NCBI RefSeq assembly: GCF_046630445.1
Contig: NC_092335.1
Span: forward strand, 627,161,501 to 627,225,500
DNA: 64,000 nt
Reading direction: 5' to 3'
DNA from: Rutidosis leptorrhynchoides
Lineage: Eukaryota > Streptophyta > Magnoliopsida > Asterales > Asteraceae
Shown here: one piece after another, positions 40,740 to 53,252 of the stretch
Numbering within the stretch: position 1 is the first letter of the stretch
Layout: each line of letters begins with the position of its first letter
Notes under the pieces: generated by a model
What the model was told of the DNA's origin: nothing
What the model saw: the letters and a program-made list of their open reading frames with translations, nothing else
The model's database searches: none
Program-made: the position numbers and the translations under genes

Positions 40740-41990
40740 GATCACGTCTGATGCAATTTTCAGCATTTTTAAAAGGTTTAAATGAAGGGTACTTTGGTCT
40801 TTTCATTTGGGGTCGGTTTGGGGTCATCAAGACTGATCTAGAACTCCATTGGAGCTCATTTCTCACCCACACAAACACTCTCATCCACATCTAGAGAGAG
40901 ATGAAGAGTTCTAGAGTGAGAGAGCTTGATTTGGAGAAGAAGGAGTCGAATTCTTGCCAAAGCTCGGGTTTTAAAGTTGTTCATCTCGCTCCTAGCTATG
41001 TTTTGGTAGTATTGGTAAGTTCTAACTCCGAATTTCATTTGTTAGATTTGATATTCAAGTTAGGGTTTGAGATGGTTAGTTGTAAAACCCATTTGGTTGA
41101 TGAAGAGGGTTTATGAAAACTTGCTATTTTGATATTTGGCGGGTTTTAGGTTGGTTAATGATTTAACCATGTTTAAGACTTGTAAATGGTGTATAATCAC
41201 TAGTGTTAGTGATTATTGGTGTTTTGGAAACCATTAGGGTTCTTATGGTTGACTAATTTTGACTAGAGTCAAAATTAGGGTTTGTTGATGATTATGACTC
41301 AATTGCCGATTTAATAAGGTTTATAAACTTAAAATGGATTAAGTTGAAGCATAGAACCGAGTTAAATATGTTTTGGTGTCAAAACTTGCTAATGGCGTGA
41401 TATTGACTTCTTATGAGTCAAATTAGGGTTTAAGTGTCATTTTGGGCAAGATAGGTGTTTAACACCTATGATTGGGTTTGATTGACATATTAGGACCATT
41501 CTCACTTGTGTTAGTGATTATTGGTTAGTTTGGGCGCGGTTTGTGCTTGGAAGTGCATTTGGGTCGAAATTGCACTAGTTGTCAATTTGGGTTGATTTGT
41601 ATATACACCCTAATGGTGTTACTTGTTATGTGATAAATGGATTAGGTACATTCCATCGGCGATTACGGATTATTCGGTAGCATTCTTCAAGGCGACAAGG
41701 TGAGTGTTATTATCCTATATGCATATGTATGTGTAGGATGGGTGGGGGTCGGGTGAAGGGGTTCTCGCTTATAGAGCTCGCTTCTCGTATAGGTGGAATT
41801 GTTGGACTTGTGTATAGGTCCAATTGGAACGGTTGTACGTTTTGGTTGACCACTTTGGCGAGGTGCTCACTTTGTGTGTACGTTATCACATGGGCGTGTG
41901 ATGTGGACTTATATAACCCCAATGACGAAAGGTTAATATAGTGAGTGGAATAATTATATGTGTAGGTATATAATGTATTTATTTGTTGTA

Positions 41991-42404
41991 GCGTGAGATG
42001 TGAAGTGTCGATGTGCTAAGACACCACATTTCACGTGACGAGTGAAGTGTCGATGTGCTAAGACACCACTCAAAGTAATGTGACGGGTGAAGTGTCGATG
42101 TGTTAAGACGCCACCCAGGGTGAAGTGTTGATGTGTTAAGACACCACCCGGAGTGAAGTATCGATGTGCTAAGATGCCGCTCCAAGAGAATAACGGGTGA
42201 AGTGCCGATGTGTTAAGGCGCCACTCGAGGTGAAGTATCGACGTGTTAAGATGCCACCTCAAGTAAAATGAAGAGTGAAGTGTCAAAGTGTTAAGACACC
42301 ACTCGGGGTGAAGTGTCGACGTGTTAAGATGCCACCCGGGGTGAAGTATCGAAGTGTTAAGATGCCACCCGTGGGGTTAGTGTACGAAGTGTTAAGTGCA
42401 CTAA
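41991..42404 (+). repeat. Array of 11 covarying hairpins
   Basis: Ten units share the 32-nt layout 5-nt stem a, AA, 5-nt stem b, 10-nt loop GATGTGTTAA (minor variants), stem b', stem a'. They start at 41998, 42040, 42085, 42118, 42151, 42195, 42228, 42273, 42306 and 42339. An eleventh (42377-42404) has a new 9-bp stem around the same type of loop. Stem a is ATGTG, GAGTG, GGGTG or AGGTG and is always matched by its partner. Stem b is GTGTC, GTGTT, GTATC or GTGCC, likewise matched. In the cores every pair is Watson-Crick or G.T on the plus strand. Unit 1 extends its outer stem to ~12 bp. Confidence 0.93.
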
Positions 42405-42506
42405 TGGTTGTTATGAACATCGATGACTTGTTTCGCGAAGTCATTCCCTTGCGAAGATTTGGTTAACCATGGTTATTGTGTTGTAAGCGTAAGCAAATTA
42501 TGTTAT

Positions 42507-42646
<140 letters not shown>

Positions 42647-43265
42647 GTTGTATTGTCGTGATGTAGCTAACCCTCCAGGTGTAGCTTATTGGCATTGTTC
42701 ACATTGTTGTTGGTGAACTTATATTTTGTTGATGTATCTTTAGCTCGTTGCTTAGTGATCTTACGGTATGCTTAGACTAGCTTGCCTTTATGCTTGGATG
42801 CTCTGGTATGCGGTATTTGGTTTTGTGTGGCGTGTCCATTTTATGCATATATATGTATGTAGTATATTCTCACTCATTAAGCGTTAGCTTACCCTCTCGT
42901 TGTTTACCTTTTTATAGATTTGCATAGATGCGGTGGCTCGGGTAAGCGTGTGACTAGTGGACTCGCGTAGTTGCTTTAGAAGGCTTGCTTTTGGATTAAT
43001 TAGGATTGGGTAGCATATCCCCAATCGCCATGCTCGGCTTTATTTTGTGTTAAAAGTCGTGTGGTCGAAAACTCGAAATTGGTACTTAAAGGGTAATTTG
43101 GGCATATATGGGCCCGGTGTCGTAAAACCATTTTTATTGATGGAACGTGTTAGTTTTAACTATTATAATATGTTGTGAAAACCGTTTAGTCTAAATGTGT
43201 CGGGAAGTGGTTAAACATTTTCGCATTTGTGACTTTTTGGGACAGCAGCCTGTCCAGGCCCTTTT

Positions 43266-43299
43266 GCGCGCCGCGCGGGGTCATGGCGCGCCGCGCCAT
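43266..43299. repeat. Paired palindromes GCGCG-C-CGCGC (S, 3' part)
   Basis: First copy at 43266-43276. The second, extended to ATGGCGCGCCGCGCCAT, is at 43283-43299. Centres are 20 bp apart, ~70-95 bp from the LTR end. Confidence 0.85.
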
Positions 43300-43369
43300 T
43301 TGCTGCACAAAGAAATTTTTTTTTATTCCGCGTTATTGGTTGTTTAACGGGTTGGGTTGTTACAAACAC

Positions 43370-44173
43370 CAAATTCACCCTTTTTATTTCACACATTCAA
43401 ATAGCAAGTTCATACATGATCTTACATCCAAACATCAATTAAAATTCGTTTTTAAATCATACAAATGTGCACACTCACAATAATAACAACTTATAAACTT
43501 GAGATTCACCTAAAACACCCACTTTAGTGATACAAAAGACTTCTAAGTTCATACCTTGTCTTTAGGATTTATGAACCCTAATTGTGCACAAATGAAGAAG
43601 AGATTGAAGGATTGCAACTTGCTATGATGATCAAGGCACACTTAATTACATGAATTTCTACTTGCATGTGCTTAATTCTTCCAATTAAGGATTTCTCCTC
43701 TCCTCTTTGTGCTAGTCGACACACACACACACACACTAGTTTTCTGGATTATTTTTGCAACTGATAAGAACTTCCAGCATTTTACATGTTTTAATTAATT
43801 ATCTTTGCCTTATTTGCACTTTCTACCCTCCCCACCAAAACCATAATATGGGAGGTCCTTAAACTAACTTTGCATACTTAGTCCCTCTTATCTTTAACTT
43901 AACAAGCCTTAAATATTAACCCATTATAATACAAAAATAACACATAAAATGTAACAATAATAATTTATAAAATATTACCTTAATTAGTTGGGGTGTTACA
44001 TAGAAGTCCTAATTCTAACATTCATTTAAGGTCCTTTGTTAGTTTCAACTAACTATATAACTCATTTACTTAACTCATAAATTTCTTTTACATTTATTCT
44101 TAAATCATATAAAACTTTAATAAAAGTTACTTATTAATTACTAGAAATATATCTTGAAATTTGGAGCGTTACA
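43370..44173 (-). repeat. LTR G, segment 3 (LTR start)
   Basis: Proximal part of LTR G, starting TGTAACGCTCC at 44173 on the minus strand. A second LTR-start-like TGTAACACCCC occurs at 44000 and could mark a further nested boundary; not resolved. Confidence 0.5.
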
Positions 44174-44867
44174 ACTCTCCCCCCGTTGGATTGTTCGTAT
44201 CCTCATGAACCGATTCAATCATACCGATCATAGCTAACCGTCATTTATTACACATAAACGATGTGAATTCACATCACTTCCTTTACACCACTACACTGTT
44301 CACTAGTCTCTACCATAACTTTTATTGTGCTAATCATGATTTCTCTTCTTTTAAACGATTTCTCTTAAACCAACATCTCAATCAATAACCATAGTTTACA
44401 AGCTATTTCTATCAAATGCATTTTCTTATGAAAATACACGAAAGGTGTCATAAAAATACGTCAAGTTCCTTGGTATTACCATACTTCTTCCAATTTACGA
44501 CAATATCACTTTAGTTCAATGACCCTACATAACTTAATTATCTTCTTATATGCAGAAGCGTATCACTCTATTTCTTCCCAATTTACTTGCATAAAATGTA
44601 TTCACACCTGTGTGGTATATCCTCTTTGAATCTGTTCTATCAAAACAGAAACGTTGAAGTGACTTCCCGTCTACTCTTACTCGTTTTCAACTAATTACAA
44701 CTAACCATATTCAATTATGGAATCACCGTTTTATTTTTAGCTTCATCTTGTAACTTTCGTGACAATGTAAACATTCTTATTTATTAAGGGAAATCTTGCT
44801 AGCTATCTTCACTTTACCTAACATTAAACGCGTAAGCATAGAATAAGGGTACCCATCATGGCATTTT
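44174..44867 (-). other. Internal 3' region of element G
   Basis: The PPT (about 44174-44186) adjoins the LTR. The rest is non-coding in all frames as far as I can see and is truncated by element D. Confidence 0.5.
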
Positions 44868-47800
44868 TGTAGTGACCCGAACTTTTCCATGTTTATATAT
44901 ATATTAAATGAAATTGTTATTTACATGATTAAGTGTTTCCAACATGTTAAGCAATCAAACTTGTTAAGACTTGATTAATTGAAATATGTTTCATATAGAC
45001 AATTGACCACCTAAGTTGACCGGTGATTCACGAACGTTAAAACTTGTAAAAACTATATGATGACATATATATGGATATATATATATATAGTTAACATGAT
45101 ATTATGATAAGTAAACATATCATTAAGTATATTAACAATGAACTACATATGTAAAAGCAAGACTACTAACTTAATGATTTTGAAACGAGACATATATGTA
45201 ACGATTATCGTTGTAACGACATTTAATGTATATATATCATATTAAGATATATTCATACATCATATTATCATGATAATATAATAATTTAAAATCTCATTTG
45301 ATATTATAAACATTGTGTTAACAACATTTAACAAGATCGTTAACCTAAAGGTTTCAAAACAACACTTACATGTAACGACTAATGATGACTTAACGACTCA
45401 GTTAAAATGTATATACATGTAGTGTTTTAATATGTATTCATACACTTTTGAAAGACTTCAAGACACTTATCAAAATACTTCTACTTAACAAAAATGCTTA
45501 CAATTATATCCTCGTTCAGTTTCATCAACAATTCTACTCGTATGCACCCGTATTCGTACTCGTACAATACACAGTTTTTAGATGTATGTACTATTGGTAT
45601 ATACACTCCAATGATCAGAGATGTATGTACTATTGGTATATACACTCCAATGATCATATCTTAGTAGCCCATGTGAGTCACCTAACACATGTGGGAACCA
45701 TCATTTGGCAACTAGCATGAAATATCTCATAAAATTACAAAAATATGAGTAATCATTCATGACTTATTTACATGAAAACAAAATTACATATCCTTTATAT
45801 TTAATCCATACACCAACGACTAAAAACACCTACAAACACTTTCATTCTTCAATTTTCTTCATCTAATTGATCTCTCTCAAGTTCTATCTTCAAGTTCTAA
45901 GTGTTCTTCATAAATTCTACAAGTTCTAGTTTCATAAAATTAAGAATACTTCCAAGTTTGCTAGCTTACTTCCATTCTTGTAGAGTGATCATCTAACCTC
46001 AAGAAATCTTTCTTATTTACAGTAAGATATCTTTCTAATATAAGGTAATACTCATATTCAAACTTTGATTCAATTTCTATAACTATAACAATCTTATTTC
46101 GAGCGAAAATCTTACTTGAACTTGTTTTCGTGCCATGATTCTACTTCAAGAACTTTCAAGCCATCCAAGATCCTTTGAAGCTAGATCCATTTGTCTCTTT
46201 TCCAGTAGGTTTTTCCACAAAACTTGAGGTAGTAATGATGTTCATAACATCATTCGATTCATACATATAAAGCTATCTTATTCGAAGGTTTAAACTTGAA
46301 ATCACTAGAACATATTTTAGTTAATTCTAAACTTGTTCGCAAACAAAAGTTAATCCTTCTAACTTGACTTTTAAAATAAACTAAACACATGTTCTATATC
46401 TATATGATATTCTAACTTAATGATTTAAAACCTGGAAACATGAAAAACACCGTAAAACTGGACATACGCCGTCGTAGTAACACCGCGGGCTGTTTTGGGT
46501 TTGATAATTAAAAACTATGATAAACTTTGATTTAAAAGTTGTTCTTCTGAGAAAATGATTTTTCTTATGAACATGAAACTATATCCAAAAATTATGGTTA
46601 AACTCAAAGTGGAAGTATGTTTTTCAAAATGGTCATCAAGACGTCGTTCTTTCGACTAAAATGACTACCTCTTACAAAAATGACTTGTAACTTATATTTC
46701 TGACTATAAACCTATACCTTTTCTGTTTAGATTCATAAAATAGAGTTCAACATGAAACCATAGCAATTTGATTCACTCAAAACCGATTTAAAATGAAGAA
46801 GTTATGGGTAAAACAAGATTGGATATTTTTTGATTTTTGTAGCTACGGGAAATATTAACAATTCTATACAAATCATATCCTAGCTAACTTATATTGTATT
46901 ATACATGTGTTCTAATATATTATGTAATCTTGGTATACCATAGATACGTATGCAAATGTTTTGACATATCATATCGACCCATGTATATATATTATTTGGA
47001 ACAACCATAGACACTCTATATGCAGTAATGTTGGAGTTAGCTATACAGGGTTGAGGTTGATTCCAAAAATATATATACTTTGAGTTGTGATCTAGCCTGA
47101 GACGTGTATACACTGGGTCGTGGATTGATTCAAGATAATATATATATCGATTTATTTCTGTACATCTAACTGTGGACAACTAGTTGTAGGTTACTAAATA
47201 GGACAGCTGACTTAATAAACTTAAAACATCAAAATGTATTAAAAGTGTTGTAAATATATTTTGAACATACTTTGATATATATGTACATATTTGTTATAGG
47301 TTCGTGAATCGACCAATGGCCAAGTCTTACTTCCCGACGAAGTAAAAATCTGTGAAAGTGAGTTATAGTCCCACTTTTAAAATCTAATATTTTGGGATGA
47401 GAATACATGCAGTTTTATAAATGTTTTACGAAATAGACACAAGTAATTGAAACTACATTATATGGGTGAATGATCGAAGCCAAATATGCCCCTTTTGCTT
47501 GGTAGCCTAAGAATTAGTAAACCGATCTACTAATTGACGCGAATCCTAAAGATAGATCTATTGGGCCTAACGAACCCCATCCAAAGTACCGGATGCTTTA
47601 GTACTTCGAATTCGTTTTTATCATGTCCGAAGGATTTCCCGGAATGATAGGGGATATTCTTATATGCATCTTGTTAATGTCGGTTACCAGGTGTTCACCA
47701 TATGAATGAATTTTATCTCTATGTATGGGATGTATATTTAAATATGAAATCTTGTGGTCTATTATTATGATTTGATAATATATAGGTTAAACCTATAACT

Positions 47801-48185
47801 CACCAACATTTTTGTTGAAGTTTTAAGCATGTTTATTCTCAGGTGATTATTAAGAGCTTCCGCTATCGCATACTTAAATAAGGATGAGATTTGGAGTCCA
47901 TGCTTGTATGATATTGTGTAAAAACTGCATTCAAGAAACTTATTTCGTTGTAACATATTTGTATTGTAAACCATTATGTAATGGTCGTATGTAAACAGGA
48001 TATTTTAGATTATCATTATTTGATAATCTACGTAAAGCTTTTTAAAACTTTATTGATGAAATAAAGGTTATGGTTTGTTTTAAAATGAATGCAGTCTTTG
48101 AAAAACGTCTCATATAGAGGTCAAAACCTCGCAACGAAATCAATTAATATGGAACGTTTTTAATCAATAAGAACGGGACATTTCA
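44868..48185 (+). repeat. 5' LTR of D (3,318 bp)
   Basis: TGTAGTGACC ... tttca, homologous to the C LTRs but clearly more diverged. It contains a private tandem duplication of a ~38-bp unit (45581-45655). Confidence 0.9.
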
Positions 48186-48394
48186 GTTGGTATCCGAACG
48201 TTGGTCTTAGAGAACCAGAATTTTGCATTAGTGTGTCTTATCGAGTTTGTTAGGATGCATTAGTGAGTCTGGACTTCGACCGTGTTTACTTGAAAAATGA
48301 TTTCTTAACAAATTTTGTTGGAAACTATATATTTTTAACATGTGAATATTATGTGATATATTAATCTCTTAACGTGTTTAATATTATGTGATAG

Positions 48395-49009
48395 ATGTCT
48401 ACCTCTAGAACAAGTCCCATTGACTCACCTAATAATAATGAAGAGTCAAATGTAAATTGGAATGATTCGTGGACTGATTCACAAGTTCCCGAAGAGGAAC
48501 CGGAAGAAGAGTCGGAACCGGAAGAAGAATCGGAACCGAAAGAAGAATCAGAACTGGAAGAAGAAATAGAACCAGTGGGGGAAATAATAAAACAGTTAAG
48601 TAGAAGAAAATCCTCAACCAACCGACCAAAGTTAATTATGGTCAATGGTGTTTCCACCAAGGAAGCAAAGTATTGGGAGGATTACCAATTCTCTGATGAA
48701 TCGGATCCCGACAAGGATTCCGATGATGTTATAGAAATTACCCCAACACAATTTAATAAGGCAAAAGAGAACAATAAGGGAAAGGGCATAAAAATAGAGA
48801 AATTTGATTCCAAACACGATGAACTTTATATGTATCGTCAACACCCGTTTTTCTTAAGTTGTGACAATAACCCGGGAACCTCTAAACCACCAGGTTTTTC
48901 TAAACCAATGTGGAAAACGACGGCTCGTATTAGGGGAACATCATATATCCCTAGAAACTTGGCAAAACGAACCAAAACCGAAGAAGAAGAAACGAGCGAG
49001 TCGGAATAA
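48395..49009 (+). CDS. Acidic accessory ORF of D
   Basis: 204 aa, the same length as the C copy (28797-29411). It has the same Glu-rich repeats, the same YWEDYQFSDESD and PPGFSKPMW segments, and a shared C-terminus TEEEETSESE. Differences are scattered substitutions with no frame change. Function unknown. Confidence 0.7.
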   Translation: MSTSRTSPIDSPNNNEESNVNWNDSWTDSQVPEEEPEEESEPEEESEPKEESELEEEIEPVGEIIKQLSRRKSSTNRPKLIMVNGVSTKEAKYWEDYQFSDESDPDKDSDDVIEITPTQFNKAKENNKGKGIKIEKFDSKHDELYMYRQHPFFLSCDNNPGTSKPPGFSKPMWKTTARIRGTSYIPRNLAKRTKTEEEETSESE

Positions 49010-49147
49010 GATAGTGTATTCGTGTGGTGTAATATATATAATATAGTGTGCTTATGCTTTATGATATATGTAAAAATTGCTTGTATTAAATAAGTAATTT
49101 TTTTTATGAATCTAACTCTTGTATATTTTACAGTATAAAAACACAAA

Positions 49148-49831
49148 ATGGATAGACAATCCAATATTTTAAGAAACCTACCCGGAGACATGATTGATGA
49201 AATCTTGTCTAGAGTCGGTCAGAATTTCTCGGCACAACTATTTAAGGCGAGATCAGTTTGTAAGACATTCGAAGAACGTTCCAAGAATGCCTTGATTTAT
49301 AAAAGGCTTTCGTTCGAAAGATGGGGGATATCACATTGGGAAATCTATAAGTTACGATGTGTTTACTTTGACGCATATATTGCGGGGAACCCAAATGCTA
49401 TTTTACGCAACGGGTTAAGAAATTATTTTGACTCAATATATCCGAATATAGGACTTCGTGATTTCGAAAAAGCGGCTAACATGCAACATAAAGAAGCATG
49501 TTATGCTTACGGGTTAGTAATGTTCGCTTCTCACCAAAGTGAGAACAAGAACATCGGGCTACAACTATTAAACAAAACGTTCCCACAAGTGACGGAGTCG
49601 GTAATTGGGGTAAGAAATGAGGTTTTTAGGTTATTACGAGACTGTTGGTCATTACGTAACCTTCATCCTTTTGACGACGTTACAACACATTGTCTCACTA
49701 TCGGTCATAACGGTTATGTTCCACAAAACCAAGGATGGGAAGTGGTATTAGTAAAACCAGAATGCATGACTTGTTTCTGGACGTATGAATTACGTGTCTT
49801 TATTGCCTTTGCTGAACGCCTTATTTATTAA
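49148..49831 (+). CDS. F-box-like accessory protein carried by element D
   Basis: 227 aa, colinear with the C copy at 29551-30234 and ~92% identical by eye. It keeps the consensus LP of the F-box (NLPGDMIDEILSRV), which C has lost, and the VCKTF and YKRLSF core. The SEL1/TPR-like middle (EKAANMQHKEACYAYGLVMF) and the C-terminal CMTCFWTYELRVFIAF are unchanged. The frame is intact although gag-pol downstream in the same element has several lesions. A T-rich splice-acceptor-like tattttacag precedes the ATG. Probably binds SKP1 if expressed (inference). Confidence 0.8.
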   Translation: MDRQSNILRNLPGDMIDEILSRVGQNFSAQLFKARSVCKTFEERSKNALIYKRLSFERWGISHWEIYKLRCVYFDAYIAGNPNAILRNGLRNYFDSIYPNIGLRDFEKAANMQHKEACYAYGLVMFASHQSENKNIGLQLLNKTFPQVTESVIGVRNEVFRLLRDCWSLRNLHPFDDVTTHCLTIGHNGYVPQNQGWEVVLVKPECMTCFWTYELRVFIAFAERLIY

Positions 49832-50028
49832 CTAGAATTATCTTCACAACTACTTTGTATCAAAGTTTTATGTGCTATATTTCATGCTATATGTAAAATA
49901 GCAGTATTGTAAGTTTGCAAGTTATTGTATAAAGGTTTGAATATGATATATATTTTTTTTTGTGATTAGTTTTTCATATAGAATTGTAGTAGTTGAAATG
50001 GTATGTTAGCTACTAAGTATGAACTTAA

Positions 50029-50045
50029 CGGGTAGGTACTACCCG
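50029..50045 (+). other. Hairpin CGGGTAG-GTA-CTACCCG before gag (D)
   Basis: Identical to the C copy at 30427-30443; also the same distance before gag. Confidence 0.6.
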
Positions 50046-50178
50046 AATTAAAGAGTATAAAACGCTAATATGAAGAAAGAGCTTTTATAAATAAGTTCAT
50101 ATTACGCTACGAAATACTATTGACTACTCATGATATTCTATATGATTAACTCGTTTTTTTTTGCTATTTTTGAAGGAA

Positions 50179-52705
50179 ATGGCACCAACTATACCGTGAG
50201 TATGAACGAAGAGGAGTTTCGTACCTTTCTTGCTGCAGTACAGGCTGCGCTACATACCAACAACAACGCTGAATCTAGCAATGCAGCTAACGGCGCAAGA
50301 AATCGTGTAGGATGCACCTACAAAGAATTCACTGCCTGCAAACCTTTGGAATTTGATGGAACCGAAGGACCAATTGGATTGAAATGGTGGACCGAGAAAG
50401 TCAAATCGGTGTTTGCCATAAGTAAGTGTACTGAAGAGGACAAAGTTAAGTACGCTACGCATACCTTCACAGGTACTGCGTTAACGTGGTGGAACACCTA
50501 TCTTGAACAGGTAGGACAAAATGCTGCTTACGCACTACCGTGGTCGGCATTCAAGCAATTGATGAACGAGCAGTACCATCCTAGAAACGAAGTCAATAAA
50601 CTCAAGGCAGAACTTAGAGAGTTACGAACACAAGGGTTCGACGTTACCACATATGAACGACGATTCACAGAGTTGTGCCTATTGTGCCCGGGAGCATTTG
50701 AAGATGAAGAAGAGAAGATCGACGCGTTTGTAAAAGGGTTACCAGTAAGGATTCAAGAAGATGTAAGTTCACACGAGCCCGCTTCTATACAGAAGGCAAG
50801 TCGAATGGCTCATAAACTCATAAATTAGATTGAGGGAAGAATTAAAGAGTAGGCGGCCGAAGAAACCAACATGAAACAACTCAAGAGGAAGTGGGAGGAA
50901 AACGGTGACAAGAGTCACCAGTACAACAACAATAACAATTACAACCACAATCGCAACAACTATCCCAACAACCGCAACAACAATCGCAACAATAACCGCA
51001 ATCCTAACAATAACTACAACAAACATCCCAACAACAACAACAACTACAACAACCGTTTCAACAACAATAACAATCCCAACAACAACCTCAATAAGAACAA
51101 CGGTAACAAAAACCAAAAACAGCCATGTCATAGGTGTGAAGAAAATCACCAGGGGTTTTGCACGACATTTTGCAACAGGTGTAAAAGAAATGGTCATAGC
51201 GCGACAAAGTGTGAGGTCTACGGACCAAAGTTTAACAGAACTAAGGGAGCAAATAATACCGGAACAAGTAATGCCGAAATGAATAGTGTCGGAGCAAGTA
51301 ATACCAACGCTGTTTGTTATAAATGTGGAAAACCGGGCCACATTATTAGAAATTGCCCTAATCAGGGGAATACTAATGGGCAGGGCCGTGGAAGAGTTTT
51401 CAATATTAATGCGGCAGAAGCACTGGAAGACCCGGAGCTTGTTACGGGTACGTTTCTTATTGACGATAAATCTGCTTATGTTTTATTTGATTCGGGTGCG
51501 GATAGAAGCTATATGAGTAGAGAATTTTGTGCTAAATTAAGTTGCCCATTGACGCCTTTGGATAGTAAATTTTTACTCGAATTAGCAAATGGTAAATTAA
51601 TTTCAGCAGATAATATATGTCGGAATCGAGAAATTAAACTGGTTAGCGAAACATTTAAGATTGACTTGATACCAGTAGAGTTAGGGAGTTTTGATGTGAT
51701 AATCGGTATGGACTGGTTGAAAGAAGTGAAAGCAGAGATCGTTTGTTACAAAAATGCAATTCGCATTATACGAGAAAAAGGAAAACCCTTAATGGTGTAT
51801 GGAGAAAAGAGCAACGCAAAGTTAAATCTTATTAGTAACCTGAAGGCACAAAAACTAATAAGAAAAGGTTGCTATGCTGTGCTAGCACACGTCGAGAAAG
51901 TCAATTCCAAAGAAAAGAACATCAATGATATTCCCGTCGCAAAAGAATTTCCCGATGTATTTCCGAAAGAATTACCGGGACTACCTCCACACCGATCCGT
52001 TGAATTTCAAATAGACCTTGTATCGGGATCTGCACCAATAGCTCGTGCTCCATACAGACTCACACCTAGCGAAATGAAGGAACTTCAGAGCCAATTACAA
52101 GAACTTTTAAAGCGTAGTTTCATTCGACCAAGCACATCACCGTGGGGAGCTCCTGTTTTGTTTATCAAGAAGAAAGATGGTACATTCAGGTTGTGTATCG
52201 ACTACCGAGAGTTGAACAAACTTACCATCAAGAACCGTTACCCACTACCGAGAATCGACGACTTATTTGATCAACTACAAGGCTCGTCTGTTTATTCAAA
52301 TATTGACTTACGTTCCGGGTATCATCAAATGCGGGTGAAAGAAGATGATATTCCAAAGACTGCTTTCAGAACACGTTACGGTCATTACGAGTTTATGGTC
52401 ATGCCGTTTGGTTTAACTAATGCAACAGCTGTGTTCATGGACCTTATGAACCGAGTGTGTGGACCATACCTTGACAAGTTTGTCATTGTTTTCATTGATG
52501 ACATACTTATTTACTCAAAGAAATGACCAAGAACACGGTGAACATTTGAGAAAGGTGTTAGAAGTATTGAAGAAGGAAGAATTGTACGCTAAGTTTTCAA
52601 AGTGTGCATTTTGGTTGGAAAAGTTCAATTCCTCGGTCACATAGTGAACAAAGAAGGTATTAAGGTGCATCCGGCAAAGATAGAAACTGTTGAAAAGTGG
52701 GAAAC
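50179..52705 (+). pseudogene. gag-pol: gag-pol of element D, broken and truncated
   Basis: Homologous to C from gag through reverse transcriptase. A small deletion just after the ATG shifts the first codons. CAG-to-TAG stops lie at 50826-50828 and about 50854. One extra A near 52521 and one lost base near 52620 shift the frame after the RT active site (FIDD retained). The zinc knuckle [14 protein letters not shown] and protease DSGAD are intact. The reading ends at 52705 where B is inserted; RNase H and integrase lie beyond B. Confidence 0.88.
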
Positions 52706-53171
52706 TGATAATGCTAAAAACGAACATATATTTCATAGCATTATTCCTCAAGAAAGACAAGCTTTTAGTTGCAATTGTCCTATTTACACGTGATATTCGT
52801 TTAAATAATAAAAGGTGAAGACAAAAGACAGATTCGACGAATTGAAGACGCAAACGACCAAAAAGCTCAAAAGTACAAAATACAATCAATGAGGTTCCAA
52901 TTATTGATAAGAAACGTCTCAAAATTACAAGAGTACAAGATTCAAAACGAAAAGTACAAGATATTAAATTGTACGCAAGGACGTTCGAAAATCCGAAACC
53001 GGGACCAGAGTCAACTCTCAACGCTCGACGCAACGGACTAAAAATTACAAGTCAACTATGCATATGAATATAATATAATATATAATTAATTCTTAAAATT
53101 AATATATATATTATATTATATTTAAATAAACGTCGGCAGAAGAAAACAACCAAAAGTGGCTCTCCCCAGCT

Positions 53172-53220
53172 GGCCATGCGATCGCATGGCCTGGAAGGCA
53201 TAAATCCATGCGATCGCATG
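53172..53220. repeat. Paired palindromes CATGCGATCGCATG (LTR of B)
   Basis: Copies at 53175-53188 (extends to a 20-bp perfect palindrome, 53172-53191) and 53207-53220, centres 32 bp apart. The pair ends 24 bp before the TATA box. Confidence 0.9.
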
Positions 53221-53244
53221 AGACCCTTTTCCAGATCACAGGCC

Positions 53245-53252
53245 TATAAAAA
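53245..53252 (+). promoter_or_regulatory. Putative LTR TATA box (B)
   Basis: TATAAAAA, in the same position relative to the palindrome pair as in A. Confidence 0.6.

Larger units (their letters stand above)
44868..52705 (+). mobile_element. Tekay/Del-type element D (5' part)
   Basis: 5' LTR (44868-48185), PBS, acidic ORF, F-box-like ORF and gag-pol up to the RT/RNase H border, where element B is inserted at 52706 within ...gggaaac. Colinear with C throughout. Candidate left target site atttt (44863-44867). The 3' end is beyond B. Confidence 0.92.

Noticed and set aside
41729-42286. Genes in solo LTR S
   Set aside because: Frames across the hairpin repeats or on both strands of the LTR; no domain, splice logic or codon bias.
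41991-42404. CRISPR-like array
   Set aside because: Regular 33/44-bp period, but the units are adjacent hairpins with varying stems in a plant LTR; no unique spacers, leader or cas genes.
43991-44000. Separate LTR boundary TGTAACACCCC on the minus strand
   Set aside because: No matching 5-bp target duplication with the far end near 24932; the PPT at 44174 supports the boundary at 44173 instead.
47765-47974. Minus-strand frames in LTRs C and D (27577, 37424, 46889, 47765)
   Set aside because: Repeat in each LTR copy only because the LTRs are homologous; AT-rich and without domains.
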